From NCBI RefSeq assembly GCF_030294945.1, contig NZ_AP018448.1, positions 4,804,001-4,868,000 of the forward strand: a stretch of 64,000 nucleotides of DNA. Direction: 5' to 3'. The DNA comes from Streptomyces graminofaciens (GTDB lineage: Bacteria > Actinomycetota > Actinomycetes > Streptomycetales > Streptomycetaceae). Position numbers and translations under genes: made by a program. The notes below the pieces were generated by a model. The model did not search any database. It was not told where the DNA came from and saw nothing but the letters and a program-made list of their open reading frames with translations. Below are positions 32,155-41,000 of the stretch, piece by piece. How positions within the stretch are numbered: the stretch's first letter is position 1; each line of letters opens with the position of its first letter.

Positions 32155-32664
32155 TCACTCCTCCTCGAAATCCCCCGCCGCCACCCGCAGCGGGCGCAGG
32201 ATCGCGAAGATCTCCCCGCATTCCTCCGCGTCGTACGCGCCGAGGCCGAAGTCCATGGCCATCAGGTCGCGGGTGGCCGCGTCGCAGACCTCGCGGCCCT
32301 TGTCCGTGATGGAGGCGAGGGTGCCACGGCCGTCGTTGGGGTTGGGGCGCTTGTCGACCAGACCCGACTTCACCAGGCGGTCGACCGTGTTGGTGACCGA
32401 CGTGGGATGCACCATGAGCCGTTCGCCGATCTTGGACATCGGCAGCTCGCCCTTCTGCGAGAAGGTGAGCAGCACCAGGGCCTCATAGCGCGCGAAGGTC
32501 AGCCCGTACGGCTTGACGACGGCGTCGACCTCGGCCAGCAGGATCTGCTGGGCGCGCATGATCGAGGTGATCGCGGCCATGGACGGTACGTTTCCCCAGC
32601 GCTGCTTCCAGTGCTCGTCGGCACGCGAGATGGGGTCGAAGGAGAGGCTGAGCGGCTTCGGCAC
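32155..32664 (-). CDS. MarR-family regulator
   Basis: A 169-residue MarR protein: dimerisation helices at about 25-55 (AAITSIMRAQQILLAEVDAVV), winged HTH at about 60-120 (LTFARYEALVLLTFSQKGELPMSKIGERLMVHPTSVTNTVDRLVKSGLVDKRPNPNDGRGTLA). GTG 32664; TAGGGT is 7 nt upstream, so the mRNA is probably leaderless. It is transcribed towards the DUF3817 gene and lies next to the csl cluster, but gene order in S. coelicolor (from memory) ties it to the DUF3817 genes instead. Ligand unknown. Confidence 0.9.
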   Translation of the reverse strand: MPKPLSLSFDPISRADEHWKQRWGNVPSMAAITSIMRAQQILLAEVDAVVKPYGLTFARYEALVLLTFSQKGELPMSKIGERLMVHPTSVTNTVDRLVKSGLVDKRPNPNDGRGTLASITDKGREVCDAATRDLMAMDFGLGAYDAEECGEIFAILRPLRVAAGDFEEE

Positions 32665-32869
32665 GGCATCGACCCTACCGGCCGGTCACATCATGGTCAG
32701 CCCCGTCTCGCCTGTCGGTCGGTGACCATGACCCCCATCACACCCGCCCGCGGCGCCTTCCCGGACGCCTTGCCGCCGGTGTCGTAGCCGGGACGATCTC
32801 TCTCCCCATGGGACTATAGGCGACAAATCGCCACAGAATGTCACCCCTCCGGGAGCGCAAGGGAGCGGT

Positions 32870-33937
32870 ATGTCCCGGCTGATCCGTACCTCGGTCGTCA
32901 TCCGTACGCCGATCCGTTTCCTCGCGGCGCTCTCCGTCCTGGCCGCCCTCCCGCTCACGGCCGGCTGCTCCTCCGAGATCCCCGCCGGGGTGGGTGAGGC
33001 CTCCGTCGTCGGGGATGCCACCGAGGAGGCCGACGAGAGGGTCCGGTCGGCGGCCGGATCGCCGTTCTGGGTCGATCCGTCGAGTCCCGCCGCCCAGCAG
33101 GTCGACAGCTGGGAGCGGGAGGGGCGGGAGAAGGACGCCGTGCTGCTGCGGCGCATCGCGGACCGCCCGGCCGCGCTGTGGCCCGCGGGCGACGACCCGG
33201 TGCCCATGATCCGCGCGGCGACCAGGGCCGCCGACGACGAGGACCGAACCGCCGTCTTCGTCGCGTACAACATCCCGCACCGCGACTGCGGCCAGCACTC
33301 GGCCGGCGGAGCGCACGACTCGGACGCCTACCGGGACTGGATCGACGCGTTCGCCGACGCCATCGGCGACAGCGAGGCGCTCGTCGTCCTCGAACCCGAC
33401 GCGATCGCGCACATCGTGGACGGCTGCACCCCCGGCGAGTACCACGCCGAGCGCGAACGGCTGCTGGGCGAGGCGATCGACCGGCTGAAGGAGCAGCCCG
33501 AGACCAAGGTGTACCTGGACGCGGGCAACCCGGCCTGGATCAAGGACTCGGGCAGGCTGGTCGACCCGCTGCGGCGGGCCGGTGTCGCACGCGCCGACGG
33601 CTTCTCCCTCAACGTCTCCAACTTCCAGACCGACGCCACGACGAAGGCGTACGGGCTGCGCCTGTCCGAGGAACTCGGCGGCAAGCACTTCGTCGTCGAC
33701 AGCAGCCGCAACGGCAACGGCCCGCTCGCCGGCGACCGCGCCGAGGCCTGGTGCAACCCGCCCGGCCGCGCCCTCGGCACCCCGCCGACCGTCGACACCG
33801 ACGAGCCCGCCCTCGACGCCTACCTGTGGATCAAGCGGCCCGGGGAGTCGGACGGGGAGTGCCGGGGCGGCCCGGCGGCCGGGCAGTGGTGGCCGGACTA
33901 CGCCCTGGGGCTGGCGCGCAACTCCAAGGCGCAGTGA
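32870..33937 (+). CDS. cslZ: GH6 endoglucanase-type lipoprotein (CslZ-like)
   Basis: A 355-residue glycoside hydrolase family 6 enzyme. Signal peptide with lipobox LTAGC (Cys33) indicates a surface lipoprotein. GH6 landmarks: AVFVAYNIPHRDCGQHSAGG, catalytic-acid strand LVVLEPDAIAHIV, TKVYLDAGNPAWI, FSLNVSNF, DSSRNGNGPL, WCNPPGRALG and YLWIKRPGESDGEC. It would trim or release the beta-glucan made by CslA at hyphal tips. ATG 32870 has GGGAG 5 nt upstream. It converges on glxA with only 9 bp between stops, which links it to the cslA-glxA pair. Confidence 0.88.
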   Translation: MSRLIRTSVVIRTPIRFLAALSVLAALPLTAGCSSEIPAGVGEASVVGDATEEADERVRSAAGSPFWVDPSSPAAQQVDSWEREGREKDAVLLRRIADRPAALWPAGDDPVPMIRAATRAADDEDRTAVFVAYNIPHRDCGQHSAGGAHDSDAYRDWIDAFADAIGDSEALVVLEPDAIAHIVDGCTPGEYHAERERLLGEAIDRLKEQPETKVYLDAGNPAWIKDSGRLVDPLRRAGVARADGFSLNVSNFQTDATTKAYGLRLSEELGGKHFVVDSSRNGNGPLAGDRAEAWCNPPGRALGTPPTVDTDEPALDAYLWIKRPGESDGECRGGPAAGQWWPDYALGLARNSKAQ

Positions 33938-33946
33938 GGCGGTTGT

Positions 33947-35902
33947 TCACTTCACTTGGATCCACTTCGCCTCCGACGGCGTCCCCTGTGCGTCCGCCAC
34001 GAACAGCATGTACCAGCCCGGCGGGACCAGTGTCGGGTCGGTCGGTGCGTCGACGGTGACCGAGTAGCGGGTCTTGGTGACCCCCAGGGCGATGGAGCGC
34101 TGTTCGACGTCCGTGCTGTGCGTGACCGCGCTCGGGCGCATCAGCCGGGCCGTCACCACCCGCTCCGGGTGCAGCGTGGCGAAGGTCGCGCGGCCCTTGG
34201 CGTCCAGCTCCTGCGGGCCCTCACCGAGCGCGGGCCGGTTCTTGCCGTACTTGTGGAGGGTCGGCGGGGTGAAGATCTCCATGCGCTGCTCGAAGTGGCC
34301 CAGCTTGGTGTTCTGCTGGTCGTCGTAGAGCGGGTCGGACCCGAAGGTGGCGACCCGGCCGTCGGGCAGGAGCAGCGCCTCGGAGTGGTAGTTGCGGCCG
34401 ACCCTGGGGTTGGCGGCCGTACGGAAGGAGTTGGACTTCGGGTCGTAGAACTGCGCCCGGAGGATGTTGCTGGCGCTGCGGCCGCGGTAGTCCCTGGAGC
34501 CGTTGGAGGTGAAGACGGTGTCGTCCGGCATGAGCACGCTGTTGAGGTAGCGCGTGCCGTGCGGGAGGTCGGGGCCGTCCTTGAAGGAGGGGTTGTCCGC
34601 CTTCAGGTCGACGACCGCCGTGCGCGAGGTGGCCTTCTTGGACTCGCCGACGCCACCGCCGCCGAGGATCATCACCTTCTGGTCCTGCGCGGGCGGGAGC
34701 AGCACGGCCGCCGAGGTCTCCGTCCGGTCCAGGTCCGTCAGACCCGGCACCTTCTTGAACTTGTTCGTCCTCAGGTCCCACAGGCCCGGTGCGCGGCCGA
34801 GGTCGTCGGGGCCGTAGCCGGCGTTCGAGGCGGGGTAGAAGAGTTTCCCGCCCTTGGTGAGGAAGAGGGCGGGGTACGTGGGGAAGTACCGCTTGGGGCC
34901 CGGCTTCCACTTCTTGGTCCTCGGGTCGTAGATCTCGTTGTCACCGGGGTCCACCACACCGACGTCGTCGAGTCCGGAGACGGCGAGCACACGCCCGTCC
35001 GCCAGGCCGACGAGCGTGGGGTACCAGCGGGCCTTGTCCATCGGGTCGACCGGCACATACCTCTCGGCCTTCGGGTCGAACTCGTACGCCGCCCTGATCC
35101 CCTGGAAGTCCTGCTTGTCCATGGTGATCTTCTCCGAGAGGCCGTACGTGTTGTCGGCGTCCTCGCCCTTGAGGCCGACGATCTCGTACTGGGCCTGCTT
35201 GGCCGTGACGAAGCGCTCCCCCTTCTTCGCGGACTCGACGAAGACCCGGGCCTCGCTCGGCTTGACGCTGGTCTTCCAGGGCCGCATCACCCCGGCCTCG
35301 TCGTACGTGACGTCGAAGGTGCGCTCGGCCTTGGGGACCGTGACGTCGAAGCGGCTGACGTACTCGACGCCGGCCGGTGAGCGGAAGCGGGTGCCCTTCT
35401 TCAGGACGACCGCCTTGTCGGGGTTCTCGTTCTTGACCCGCATACCGCCGCCGGCCCGTTCGACCTCGCCCTCCAGCAACTCGTAGCGGGCGGTGCCGCC
35501 GGCGACCAGGAGGCGGCCGTCGGGGAGTTGGGCGTGCCCGGAGCAGAAGAAGTCCTCGGGGGTGGGGATCTTCTTGAAGGTGTTCCTCACCGGGTCCCAC
35601 AGCACGGTGTCGAAGTCGCCCTTGTCGAACTTCTTCTGCTCGTTGCCCGACCCGGCGACGATCAGCACCTTGCCGGTGTGCAGCAGGGCCGCGTGGATGG
35701 CGTTGGTGCGGTACTTCTCGGGGATGTCGACCTGCTTCCAGGAGCCGTATCTGGCCCGGTAGCCGGGCTGGGCGATCTTCCACTCGTAGTACTGCTCCTG
35801 TGCGAAGCCGATGGCGGCCGGGGCGTTGAGACCGACGAGCAGCGCGAAGGCGCCGACACCGAGCAGGAGCTTCTTCGTCTTCTTCGAGAGCTGGCGGGCC
35901 AT
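33947..35902 (-). CDS. glxA: Galactose-oxidase-like copper radical oxidase GlxA
   Basis: A 651-residue mononuclear copper radical oxidase needed, in S. coelicolor and S. lividans, for hyphal-tip glycan deposition. The N-terminus has a basic stretch and one TM anchor (KKLLLGVGAFALLVGLNAPAAIGFA). The seven-bladed Kelch region contains Cys120 (EDFFCSGH) and Tyr294 (RWYPTL), the expected Cys-Tyr crosslink pair. Axial Tyr-His are in GRNYHSEALLLPDGRV and the last Cu-ligand His in AVTHSTDVEQRS. ATG 35902 begins 3 nt after the cslA stop with GGAGG upstream, so the genes form an operon. All copper-site residues are present. Confidence 0.93.
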   Translation of the reverse strand: MARQLSKKTKKLLLGVGAFALLVGLNAPAAIGFAQEQYYEWKIAQPGYRARYGSWKQVDIPEKYRTNAIHAALLHTGKVLIVAGSGNEQKKFDKGDFDTVLWDPVRNTFKKIPTPEDFFCSGHAQLPDGRLLVAGGTARYELLEGEVERAGGGMRVKNENPDKAVVLKKGTRFRSPAGVEYVSRFDVTVPKAERTFDVTYDEAGVMRPWKTSVKPSEARVFVESAKKGERFVTAKQAQYEIVGLKGEDADNTYGLSEKITMDKQDFQGIRAAYEFDPKAERYVPVDPMDKARWYPTLVGLADGRVLAVSGLDDVGVVDPGDNEIYDPRTKKWKPGPKRYFPTYPALFLTKGGKLFYPASNAGYGPDDLGRAPGLWDLRTNKFKKVPGLTDLDRTETSAAVLLPPAQDQKVMILGGGGVGESKKATSRTAVVDLKADNPSFKDGPDLPHGTRYLNSVLMPDDTVFTSNGSRDYRGRSASNILRAQFYDPKSNSFRTAANPRVGRNYHSEALLLPDGRVATFGSDPLYDDQQNTKLGHFEQRMEIFTPPTLHKYGKNRPALGEGPQELDAKGRATFATLHPERVVTARLMRPSAVTHSTDVEQRSIALGVTKTRYSVTVDAPTDPTLVPPGWYMLFVADAQGTPSEAKWIQVK

Positions 35903-35905
35903 GTC

Positions 35906-37729
35906 CTAGCTGCCTCCTGTCGTGGTGCCGGAGACCGTCGGGGCGGGGGTCACCGCGGTGCCCGGGGTGGCGGCGAGCGCCGGTTCGGGGCCGTCGTCGA
36001 GCCTGGCCGCGGCCGTCGCGGCGTCGCGGCGGTCGGTCCGGTGGGCGGCGCTCGTCCGGCGGGCCCGGTGCCGGGTGACGATCCACACGGCGACGGGCGC
36101 GAGCGAGACCGCCAGGGCGAGGACCGCCCAGGTGCGCATGGCCGCATGGCTGTGGTCGAGGACGAACGACGCGGTCAGCGAGGACGCCAGGACCGTCGCC
36201 CAGAACAGATGGACCCGGAAGGTCGGCAGCCGGTCCGCGCTGGCGTCCCCGCCCTTGGGGGTGATGACGAAACGGCAGGGCAGCCGGAGCAGCGCGGCCC
36301 CCAGGGACTCCAGGTAGATGGGCGCGGAGAGCGCGGACATGGCCATCCCGGCCAGCCCTCCGGACCCCTCCGGCTCGTGGGGCGAGACGTTGTGCCGCCG
36401 GTTCCACAGATACAGCCCGATCTGGAGGGCGGCCGCGTCGCTGTAGAGCATCAGCCAGACGGAGGCGGCGACCTGCGTGCCGGACGCCCCGAACCACAGG
36501 AACAGCACACAACTGACGATGCCGAGCAGCCAGTTGACGGCCGTCATCGGGTAGTAGACGAGCATCAGCGTGTACGAGAAGAGGCGGCCCCAGGGCATGG
36601 TGAAGGGTGCCTTCCAGTACTGCTTGAAGAGCGTCTCGTAGGTGCCGCGCGACCAGCGCAACTGCTGGGTGAAGAAGTCCGTCCAGGAGACGGGACCCTC
36701 ACCGACGGCGAGCACGTCGGGCGTGTACACGGACCGCCAGTGCCTGCGCGTCCCCGGATTGCGGCGCCGGTGCAGTTCGAACCCGGTGGCCATGTCCTCG
36801 GTGATGGAGTCGTACAGCCCGCCGATCTGCTTGACGGCGGCGATGCGTACGACGTTGTTGGTGCCGACGAACATGGGGGCGCGGTAGCGGTTGCCGGCGC
36901 GCTGGATGAGGGCGTGGAAGAGGAACTGCTGGGACTCCGCGGCCTTGGTGACGGCGGTGGTGTAGTTGCCGTACACCTGGGGCCCGACGACGAAGGCGAC
37001 GTCGGGATCCCGGAAGTACCCCATCATCCGCTCCAGGAAGTTGGGGAGCGGGACGTGATCGGTGTCCACGGAGGCGAAGAACTCGTACTCCTCGCCGTGT
37101 GCCGCGATCCAGGCGTTGTAGTTCCCGTGCTTGGTACGGGCCTTGTGCGGGCCCCTGGGCCGGTTCCACTCGGGAACGCCGTGCCGGGTGAAGTGGCGTA
37201 CGCCCAGTTCCGCGCAGAGGGCCTTGGCGTGGTCGTCGTCGCCCTCGTCGAGGAGCCAGACGTCGAGGGGGCCGGTGTGCCGGATGCGGGTGGCGCCTTC
37301 GAGGGTGGCCCGGACCATGGCGAGGGGTTCCTTGCCCGGGACATAGGTGGTGAGGAAGGCGACGCGGGTGCCGGGTTCGGGGACGACGGGGACGGGGTCG
37401 CGGGCGACCATCGTCGCGTGGGCGATCGAGGCGACGTTGACGACCATGAACAGCTCGATCAGCCCGATGGCTATCAGCATGGTCACGTCGAGCCCGACGA
37501 GCCAACTGTCGGCGCCCTCGCGGGAGACCCAGTGGGTGGGCCACACCAGGTAGACCAGCAGGAGGCCGGTGAGGACGGGGGCGAGCGTCATCAGCAGGAC
37601 GGCCCGTATTCGGTGCGGCTCGCGCGACAGAAGCCTGATGTATCGCACCTGGTACGCCGATCCGGGCGGCTCCGTGAGCGGCCCGGCAAGCACGCTGTGG
37701 CTGTCGTAGTCGTATCCCTCCGGCCGCAC
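35906..37729 (-). CDS. cslA: Cellulose synthase-like glycosyltransferase CslA
   Basis: A 607-residue family-2 glycosyltransferase of the membrane, making a beta-glucan at growing tips. N-terminal TMs: AVLLMTLAPVLTGLLLVYLVW and MLIAIGLIELFMVVNVASIA. All catalytic motifs are present: Asp161 (LLDEGDDD), DTD at 222-224, TED at 310-312 and QQLRW at 355-359. C-terminal TMs follow from about 380, and the last 60 residues are a hydrophilic Ala/Thr tail. GTG 37729 has GGAGG upstream; longer in-frame readings enter the 37.7-37.9 kb non-coding region. glxA follows after 3 bp. Confidence 0.93.
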   Translation of the reverse strand: MRPEGYDYDSHSVLAGPLTEPPGSAYQVRYIRLLSREPHRIRAVLLMTLAPVLTGLLLVYLVWPTHWVSREGADSWLVGLDVTMLIAIGLIELFMVVNVASIAHATMVARDPVPVVPEPGTRVAFLTTYVPGKEPLAMVRATLEGATRIRHTGPLDVWLLDEGDDDHAKALCAELGVRHFTRHGVPEWNRPRGPHKARTKHGNYNAWIAAHGEEYEFFASVDTDHVPLPNFLERMMGYFRDPDVAFVVGPQVYGNYTTAVTKAAESQQFLFHALIQRAGNRYRAPMFVGTNNVVRIAAVKQIGGLYDSITEDMATGFELHRRRNPGTRRHWRSVYTPDVLAVGEGPVSWTDFFTQQLRWSRGTYETLFKQYWKAPFTMPWGRLFSYTLMLVYYPMTAVNWLLGIVSCVLFLWFGASGTQVAASVWLMLYSDAAALQIGLYLWNRRHNVSPHEPEGSGGLAGMAMSALSAPIYLESLGAALLRLPCRFVITPKGGDASADRLPTFRVHLFWATVLASSLTASFVLDHSHAAMRTWAVLALAVSLAPVAVWIVTRHRARRTSAAHRTDRRDAATAAARLDDGPEPALAATPGTAVTPAPTVSGTTTGGS

Positions 37730-37884
37730 AGCGCCTCCCGTGATCGAACGAGTCGATATCTCTACGAAAGGGCCGAATGGGGGGTGTGTCGAACTGAGGG
37801 GGGCCGAACGGTGGGTGGTTCGACCGCGGGTGGGAGGGAGCAACCACGACGAACCCGCGCCCGCCGACGAACCCCACCCACCCG

Positions 37885-37934
37885 AGCTCTCACACGCGAA
37901 AACCCCGGCCCTGGTGGACCGGGGTCTGAGAGCT
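37885..37934 (-). terminator. Nested hairpin terminator after the MTH1187-family gene
   Basis: Outer arms AGCTCTCA/TGAGAGCT (37885-37892, 37927-37934) enclose an inner ACCCCGG/CCGGGGT stem. It lies 17 nt after the stop of the minus-strand gene at 37951 and about 155 bp upstream of cslA, insulating the csl operon. Confidence 0.8.
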
Positions 37935-37950
37935 GAACACAGCCGGAGGC

Positions 37951-38244
37951 CTACGCGGACAGGTGCCGTTCCACCGTCTCCACCTTCGATGTCAGTCCGT
38001 CCGCGACGCCGGGGCGGATGTCCGCCTTGAGGACGAGGGACACCCTGGGCGCGCGCTCCTCGACGGCGGCGACGGCACGCCGCACGACGTCCATCACCTC
38101 GTCCCACTCACCCTCGATCGAGGTGAACATCGCGTCGGTGCGGTTGGGCAGCCCCGACGCACGGACGACCCGCACGGCGTCGGCGACGTACTCCCCCACG
38201 TCCTCGCCGACGCCGAGCGGAGTCACGGAGAAGGCGACGATCAC
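37951..38244 (-). CDS. MTH1187 (DUF77) family thiamine-binding-like protein
   Basis: A 97-residue ferredoxin-like fold protein starting [34 protein letters not shown] and ending with a charged helix ([14 protein letters not shown]). Relatives bind thiamine or its pyrimidine precursor as tetramers. GTG 38244 overlaps the stop of the upstream DUF3817 gene by four bases, so the two are coupled. Full family length, no oddities. Confidence 0.87.
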   Translation of the reverse strand: MIVAFSVTPLGVGEDVGEYVADAVRVVRASGLPNRTDAMFTSIEGEWDEVMDVVRRAVAAVEERAPRVSLVLKADIRPGVADGLTSKVETVERHLSA

Positions 38245-38594
38245 GCGTTCACGATCCCTTCCTTGCTGACGCGGGAGGCGATCGCAGCGTCGACTGCGTT
38301 CTCGGCCTCCCGGCGCAGCCTCCGGTCGGCGAAGAAACCGCCGGTCGGCAGCACGGACAGGGCGAAGTACAGCGCGGCCGTCTTCAGCGACCACTTGGTG
38401 CGGATCCAGGCGACGGCCCAGAAGATCAGATACAGGATGAAGAGGACGGCGTGGACCCGGCCCATGACGGGCACCGCGTTGAACTCCGTGGTGCGCTTCA
38501 GCACCGAGCAGACGAGCAGCAGCAGGAACGACACCGCTTCGGGGGCCGAGACGAGGCGCAGGCGGCGCAGGGCGGAGGCGGTCTTAATGTCCAC
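38241..38594 (-). CDS. DUF3817 membrane protein (second paralogue)
   Basis: A 117-residue protein with about three TMs ([62 protein letters not shown]). It carries the family's GRVHAVLF and [11 protein letters not shown] motifs and is related to the protein at 31777. GTG 38594 has GAAGGTG upstream. It is divergent from the AIM24 operon (185 bp between starts) and overlaps the downstream MTH1187-type gene. Confidence 0.88.
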   Translation of the reverse strand: MDIKTASALRRLRLVSAPEAVSFLLLLVCSVLKRTTEFNAVPVMGRVHAVLFILYLIFWAVAWIRTKWSLKTAALYFALSVLPTGGFFADRRLRREAENAVDAAIASRVSKEGIVNA

Positions 38595-38779
38595 GGTTCA
38601 CCTTCGGTGGGGTCGGCGGGGCGAGTCGTCGCATCGCTTGGCGGTCCTTGTGAACAGAAGCACAAGCGCCGTCCATTCTGGCATCCGTCAACCCGGCAAT
38701 CGTCCTAGGGGTCCTTTCAGGGTCGAGATCCACCTCCAGGCCCTGTCCTGTCCCCCCATGGGCCGGTTACCGTCCCTCC

Positions 38780-39418
38780 GTGGCAATGTTCCGACTTCAA
38801 GGCAGCAAGGTGCTGGCCGTCGAGATGACCGGCGACGCCGTCAAGGCGAAGAACGGCTCGATGGTCGCGTACGACGGCCAGATGGCGTTCAAGAAGCTGA
38901 GCGGCGGCGGTGAGGGCATCCGCGGGATGGTGACCCGTCGACTGACCGGCGAGCAGATGACGTTGATGGAGGTGAGGGGGCAGGGCACCTGCTGGTTCGC
39001 GGACCGGGCCTCCGAGATCAACCTCGTGAATCTCCAGGGGGACAAGCTGTACGTGGAGTCGAGCAACCTGCTCGCGACGGACGGCGGGCTGCGCACCGGC
39101 ACGAGCTTCACCGGCCTGCGCGGCGCCTCCCAGGGCAACGGCCTGTTCACCACGACCATCGAGGGCCACGGTCAGGCGGCGATCATGTCCGACGGCCCGG
39201 CGGTGGTGCTGCGGGTGAGCCGCCAGTACCCCCTGACGGTCGACCCGGGGGCGTACATCGCGCACCAGGGTGATCTCCACCAGTCGTTCCAGTCGGGTGT
39301 GACGTTCCGCACACTCCTCGGCGAGGGCGGCGGCGAGGCCTTCCAGATCCGCTTCGAGGGCGACGGACTCGTCTACGTCCAGCCGAGCGAGCGGAACACG
39401 ATCGCGGGGGAGGTGTGA
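38780..39418 (+). CDS. AIM24-family protein (first of three)
   Basis: A 212-residue beta-rich protein of the AIM24/TIGR00266 family: MFRLQGSKVLAVEMTGDAVKAKNGSMVAYDGQMAFKKLSGG, then FTGLRGASQGNGLFTTTIEGHGQAAIMSDGPAVVLRV and EAFQIRFEGDGLVYVQPSE. The bacterial role is unclear. GTG 38780 or ATG 38786; TTACCG at 38766-38771 would place the transcript start near 38780, so a leaderless GTG start is favoured. One base separates its stop from the second paralogue. Confidence 0.88.
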   Translation: MAMFRLQGSKVLAVEMTGDAVKAKNGSMVAYDGQMAFKKLSGGGEGIRGMVTRRLTGEQMTLMEVRGQGTCWFADRASEINLVNLQGDKLYVESSNLLATDGGLRTGTSFTGLRGASQGNGLFTTTIEGHGQAAIMSDGPAVVLRVSRQYPLTVDPGAYIAHQGDLHQSFQSGVTFRTLLGEGGGEAFQIRFEGDGLVYVQPSERNTIAGEV

Positions 39419-39419
39419 C

Positions 39420-40070
39420 ATGCCCTTTCGTGAGATCAACTCCAAGATGATCGAGGCGACGGTCATGCCCGGCCAGCGGCTGTTCAGCCAGCGCGGCGCG
39501 ATGCTCGCCTACAAGGGCGAGGTGTCCTTCACGCCCAACATGCAGGGCGGCCAGGGCGGCATCGCGTCGATGATCGGCCGCCGGGTGGCGGGTGAGGCGA
39601 CGCCGCTGATGACGGTCGAGGGCAGCGGCACGGTCCTGTTCGGACACGGCGGCCACCACATCCAGGTGATCAACCTGACCGGCGAGACCCTCTACGTCGA
39701 GGCCGACCGCCTGCTGGCCTTCGACGGCACGCTCCAGCAGGGCACGATGTTCATGGGCTCGCAGGGCGGCGTCATGGGCATGGTCCGCGGCCAGGTGACC
39801 GGCCAGGGCCTGTTCACGACCACCCTCAAGGGCCACGGCGCGGTCGCCGTCATGGCGCACGGCGGTGTCATCGAGGTCCCGATCACCCCCCAGCGCCCGG
39901 TCCACGTGGACCCCCAGGCGTACGTGGCGCACCACGGCGACGTACGCAACAAGCTGTCCACCGCGCTCGGCTGGCGCGACATGGTGGGCCGCGGCTCCGG
40001 CGAGGCGTTCCAGCTGGAGCTGAGCGGCAGTGGTGCGGTGTACGTCCAGGCCTCGGAGGAGAAGCTGTGA
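39420..40070 (+). CDS. AIM24-family protein (second of three)
   Basis: A 216-residue paralogue of its neighbours: EINSKMIEATVMPGQRLFSQRGAMLAYKGEVSFTPN, GSGTVLFGHGGHHIQVINLTGETLYVEADRLLAFDG, GQGLFTTTLKGHGAVAVMAHGGVIEVPI and EAFQLELSGSGAVYVQASEEKL. ATG 39420 is one base after the previous stop, and its TGA overlaps the start of the third gene by four bases. The three are one coupled operon, suggesting a hetero-oligomer. Confidence 0.88.
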   Translation: MPFREINSKMIEATVMPGQRLFSQRGAMLAYKGEVSFTPNMQGGQGGIASMIGRRVAGEATPLMTVEGSGTVLFGHGGHHIQVINLTGETLYVEADRLLAFDGTLQQGTMFMGSQGGVMGMVRGQVTGQGLFTTTLKGHGAVAVMAHGGVIEVPITPQRPVHVDPQAYVAHHGDVRNKLSTALGWRDMVGRGSGEAFQLELSGSGAVYVQASEEKL

Positions 40071-40870
40071 GCATGTACGGGGCTCCGGGCGCCGGCCCGA
40101 CCGTCCACGACCCCATGACGCTGCCGAGCGACGACAACGTCAACAACTACACCTTCTGCGTGGAGCTCAAGGGGAGCCAGTGGTTCCTGCAGAAGGGGAA
40201 GATGATCGCGTATTACGGCCAGATGGAGTTCAACGGCATCGGGCACGGTCGGCTGGACCGGCTCGTCCGTACGTCGTTCCATTCGCCTCTGCACGCGAGC
40301 GACTGGGTCGTGGCGGAGGGATCGGGCAAGATGCTCCTCGCCGACCGGGCCTTCGACGTCAATTCGTATGACCTGGAAGACGGCAACCTGACCATTCGCT
40401 CGGGCAACCTTCTCGCTTTTCAGCCAAGTCTCGCGCTGAAGCAGTCGATCGTTCCGGGCTTCCTGACACTGATCGGGACCGGAAAGTTCGTGGCCGCCTC
40501 GAACGGCCCTGTCGTCTTCATGGAGCCCCCCATCCGGGTGGACCCGCAGGCGCTGGTCGGCTGGGCCGACTGCCCCTCGCCGTGCCACCACTACGACCAC
40601 GGGTACATGACGGGCGTGATGGGCGGCCTACGTGCGCTGACGGGCATCGGCGGCGCCTCCGGCGAGGAGCACCAGTTCGAGTTCGTCGGGGCGGGCACGG
40701 TGCTGCTCCAGTCCTCCGAGATGCTGATGGCCGAGCAGGCCACGGGCATGGTCCCGCACGAGCCGGGGGTGCCGGGCGGCGGCGGGATGCCGGGGTACCA
40801 AGGACAGCAACCGGGGGCACCGCGCCTTCCCGGACAGCTGGGGGACCTCCAGCGTCGCTTCGGGCTGTGA
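40067..40870 (+). CDS. AIM24-family protein (third of three) with Gly/Pro tail
   Basis: A 267-residue paralogue. The N-terminal 25 residues (APGAGPTVHDPMTLPSDDNVNN) and a C-terminal Gly/Pro/Gln tail (VPGGGGMPGYQGQQPGAPRLPG) are additions. The AIM24 core contains FCVELKGSQWFLQKGKMIAYYGQMEFNGIG, KMLLADRAFDVNSYDLEDGNLTIRSGNLLAF and HQFEFVGAGTVLLQSSEML. The CPSPCHHYDHGY segment (about 165-176) has two Cys and three His in twelve residues, absent from the two paralogues, and could bind a metal. GTG 40067 overlaps the previous stop. Confidence 0.87.
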   Translation: MSMYGAPGAGPTVHDPMTLPSDDNVNNYTFCVELKGSQWFLQKGKMIAYYGQMEFNGIGHGRLDRLVRTSFHSPLHASDWVVAEGSGKMLLADRAFDVNSYDLEDGNLTIRSGNLLAFQPSLALKQSIVPGFLTLIGTGKFVAASNGPVVFMEPPIRVDPQALVGWADCPSPCHHYDHGYMTGVMGGLRALTGIGGASGEEHQFEFVGAGTVLLQSSEMLMAEQATGMVPHEPGVPGGGGMPGYQGQQPGAPRLPGQLGDLQRRFGL

Positions 40871-41000
40871 GCGGTAGTCTGCGGAGTGTGACATCGAGCG
40901 TGTACGCGTCATGATGGACACGGGCACGTTGTCATGCCAAATGCCGACACGCCCTTGCCCTCGCTAGTTCGCCTTTCAACATTTTAGGTAGACTTCATCC

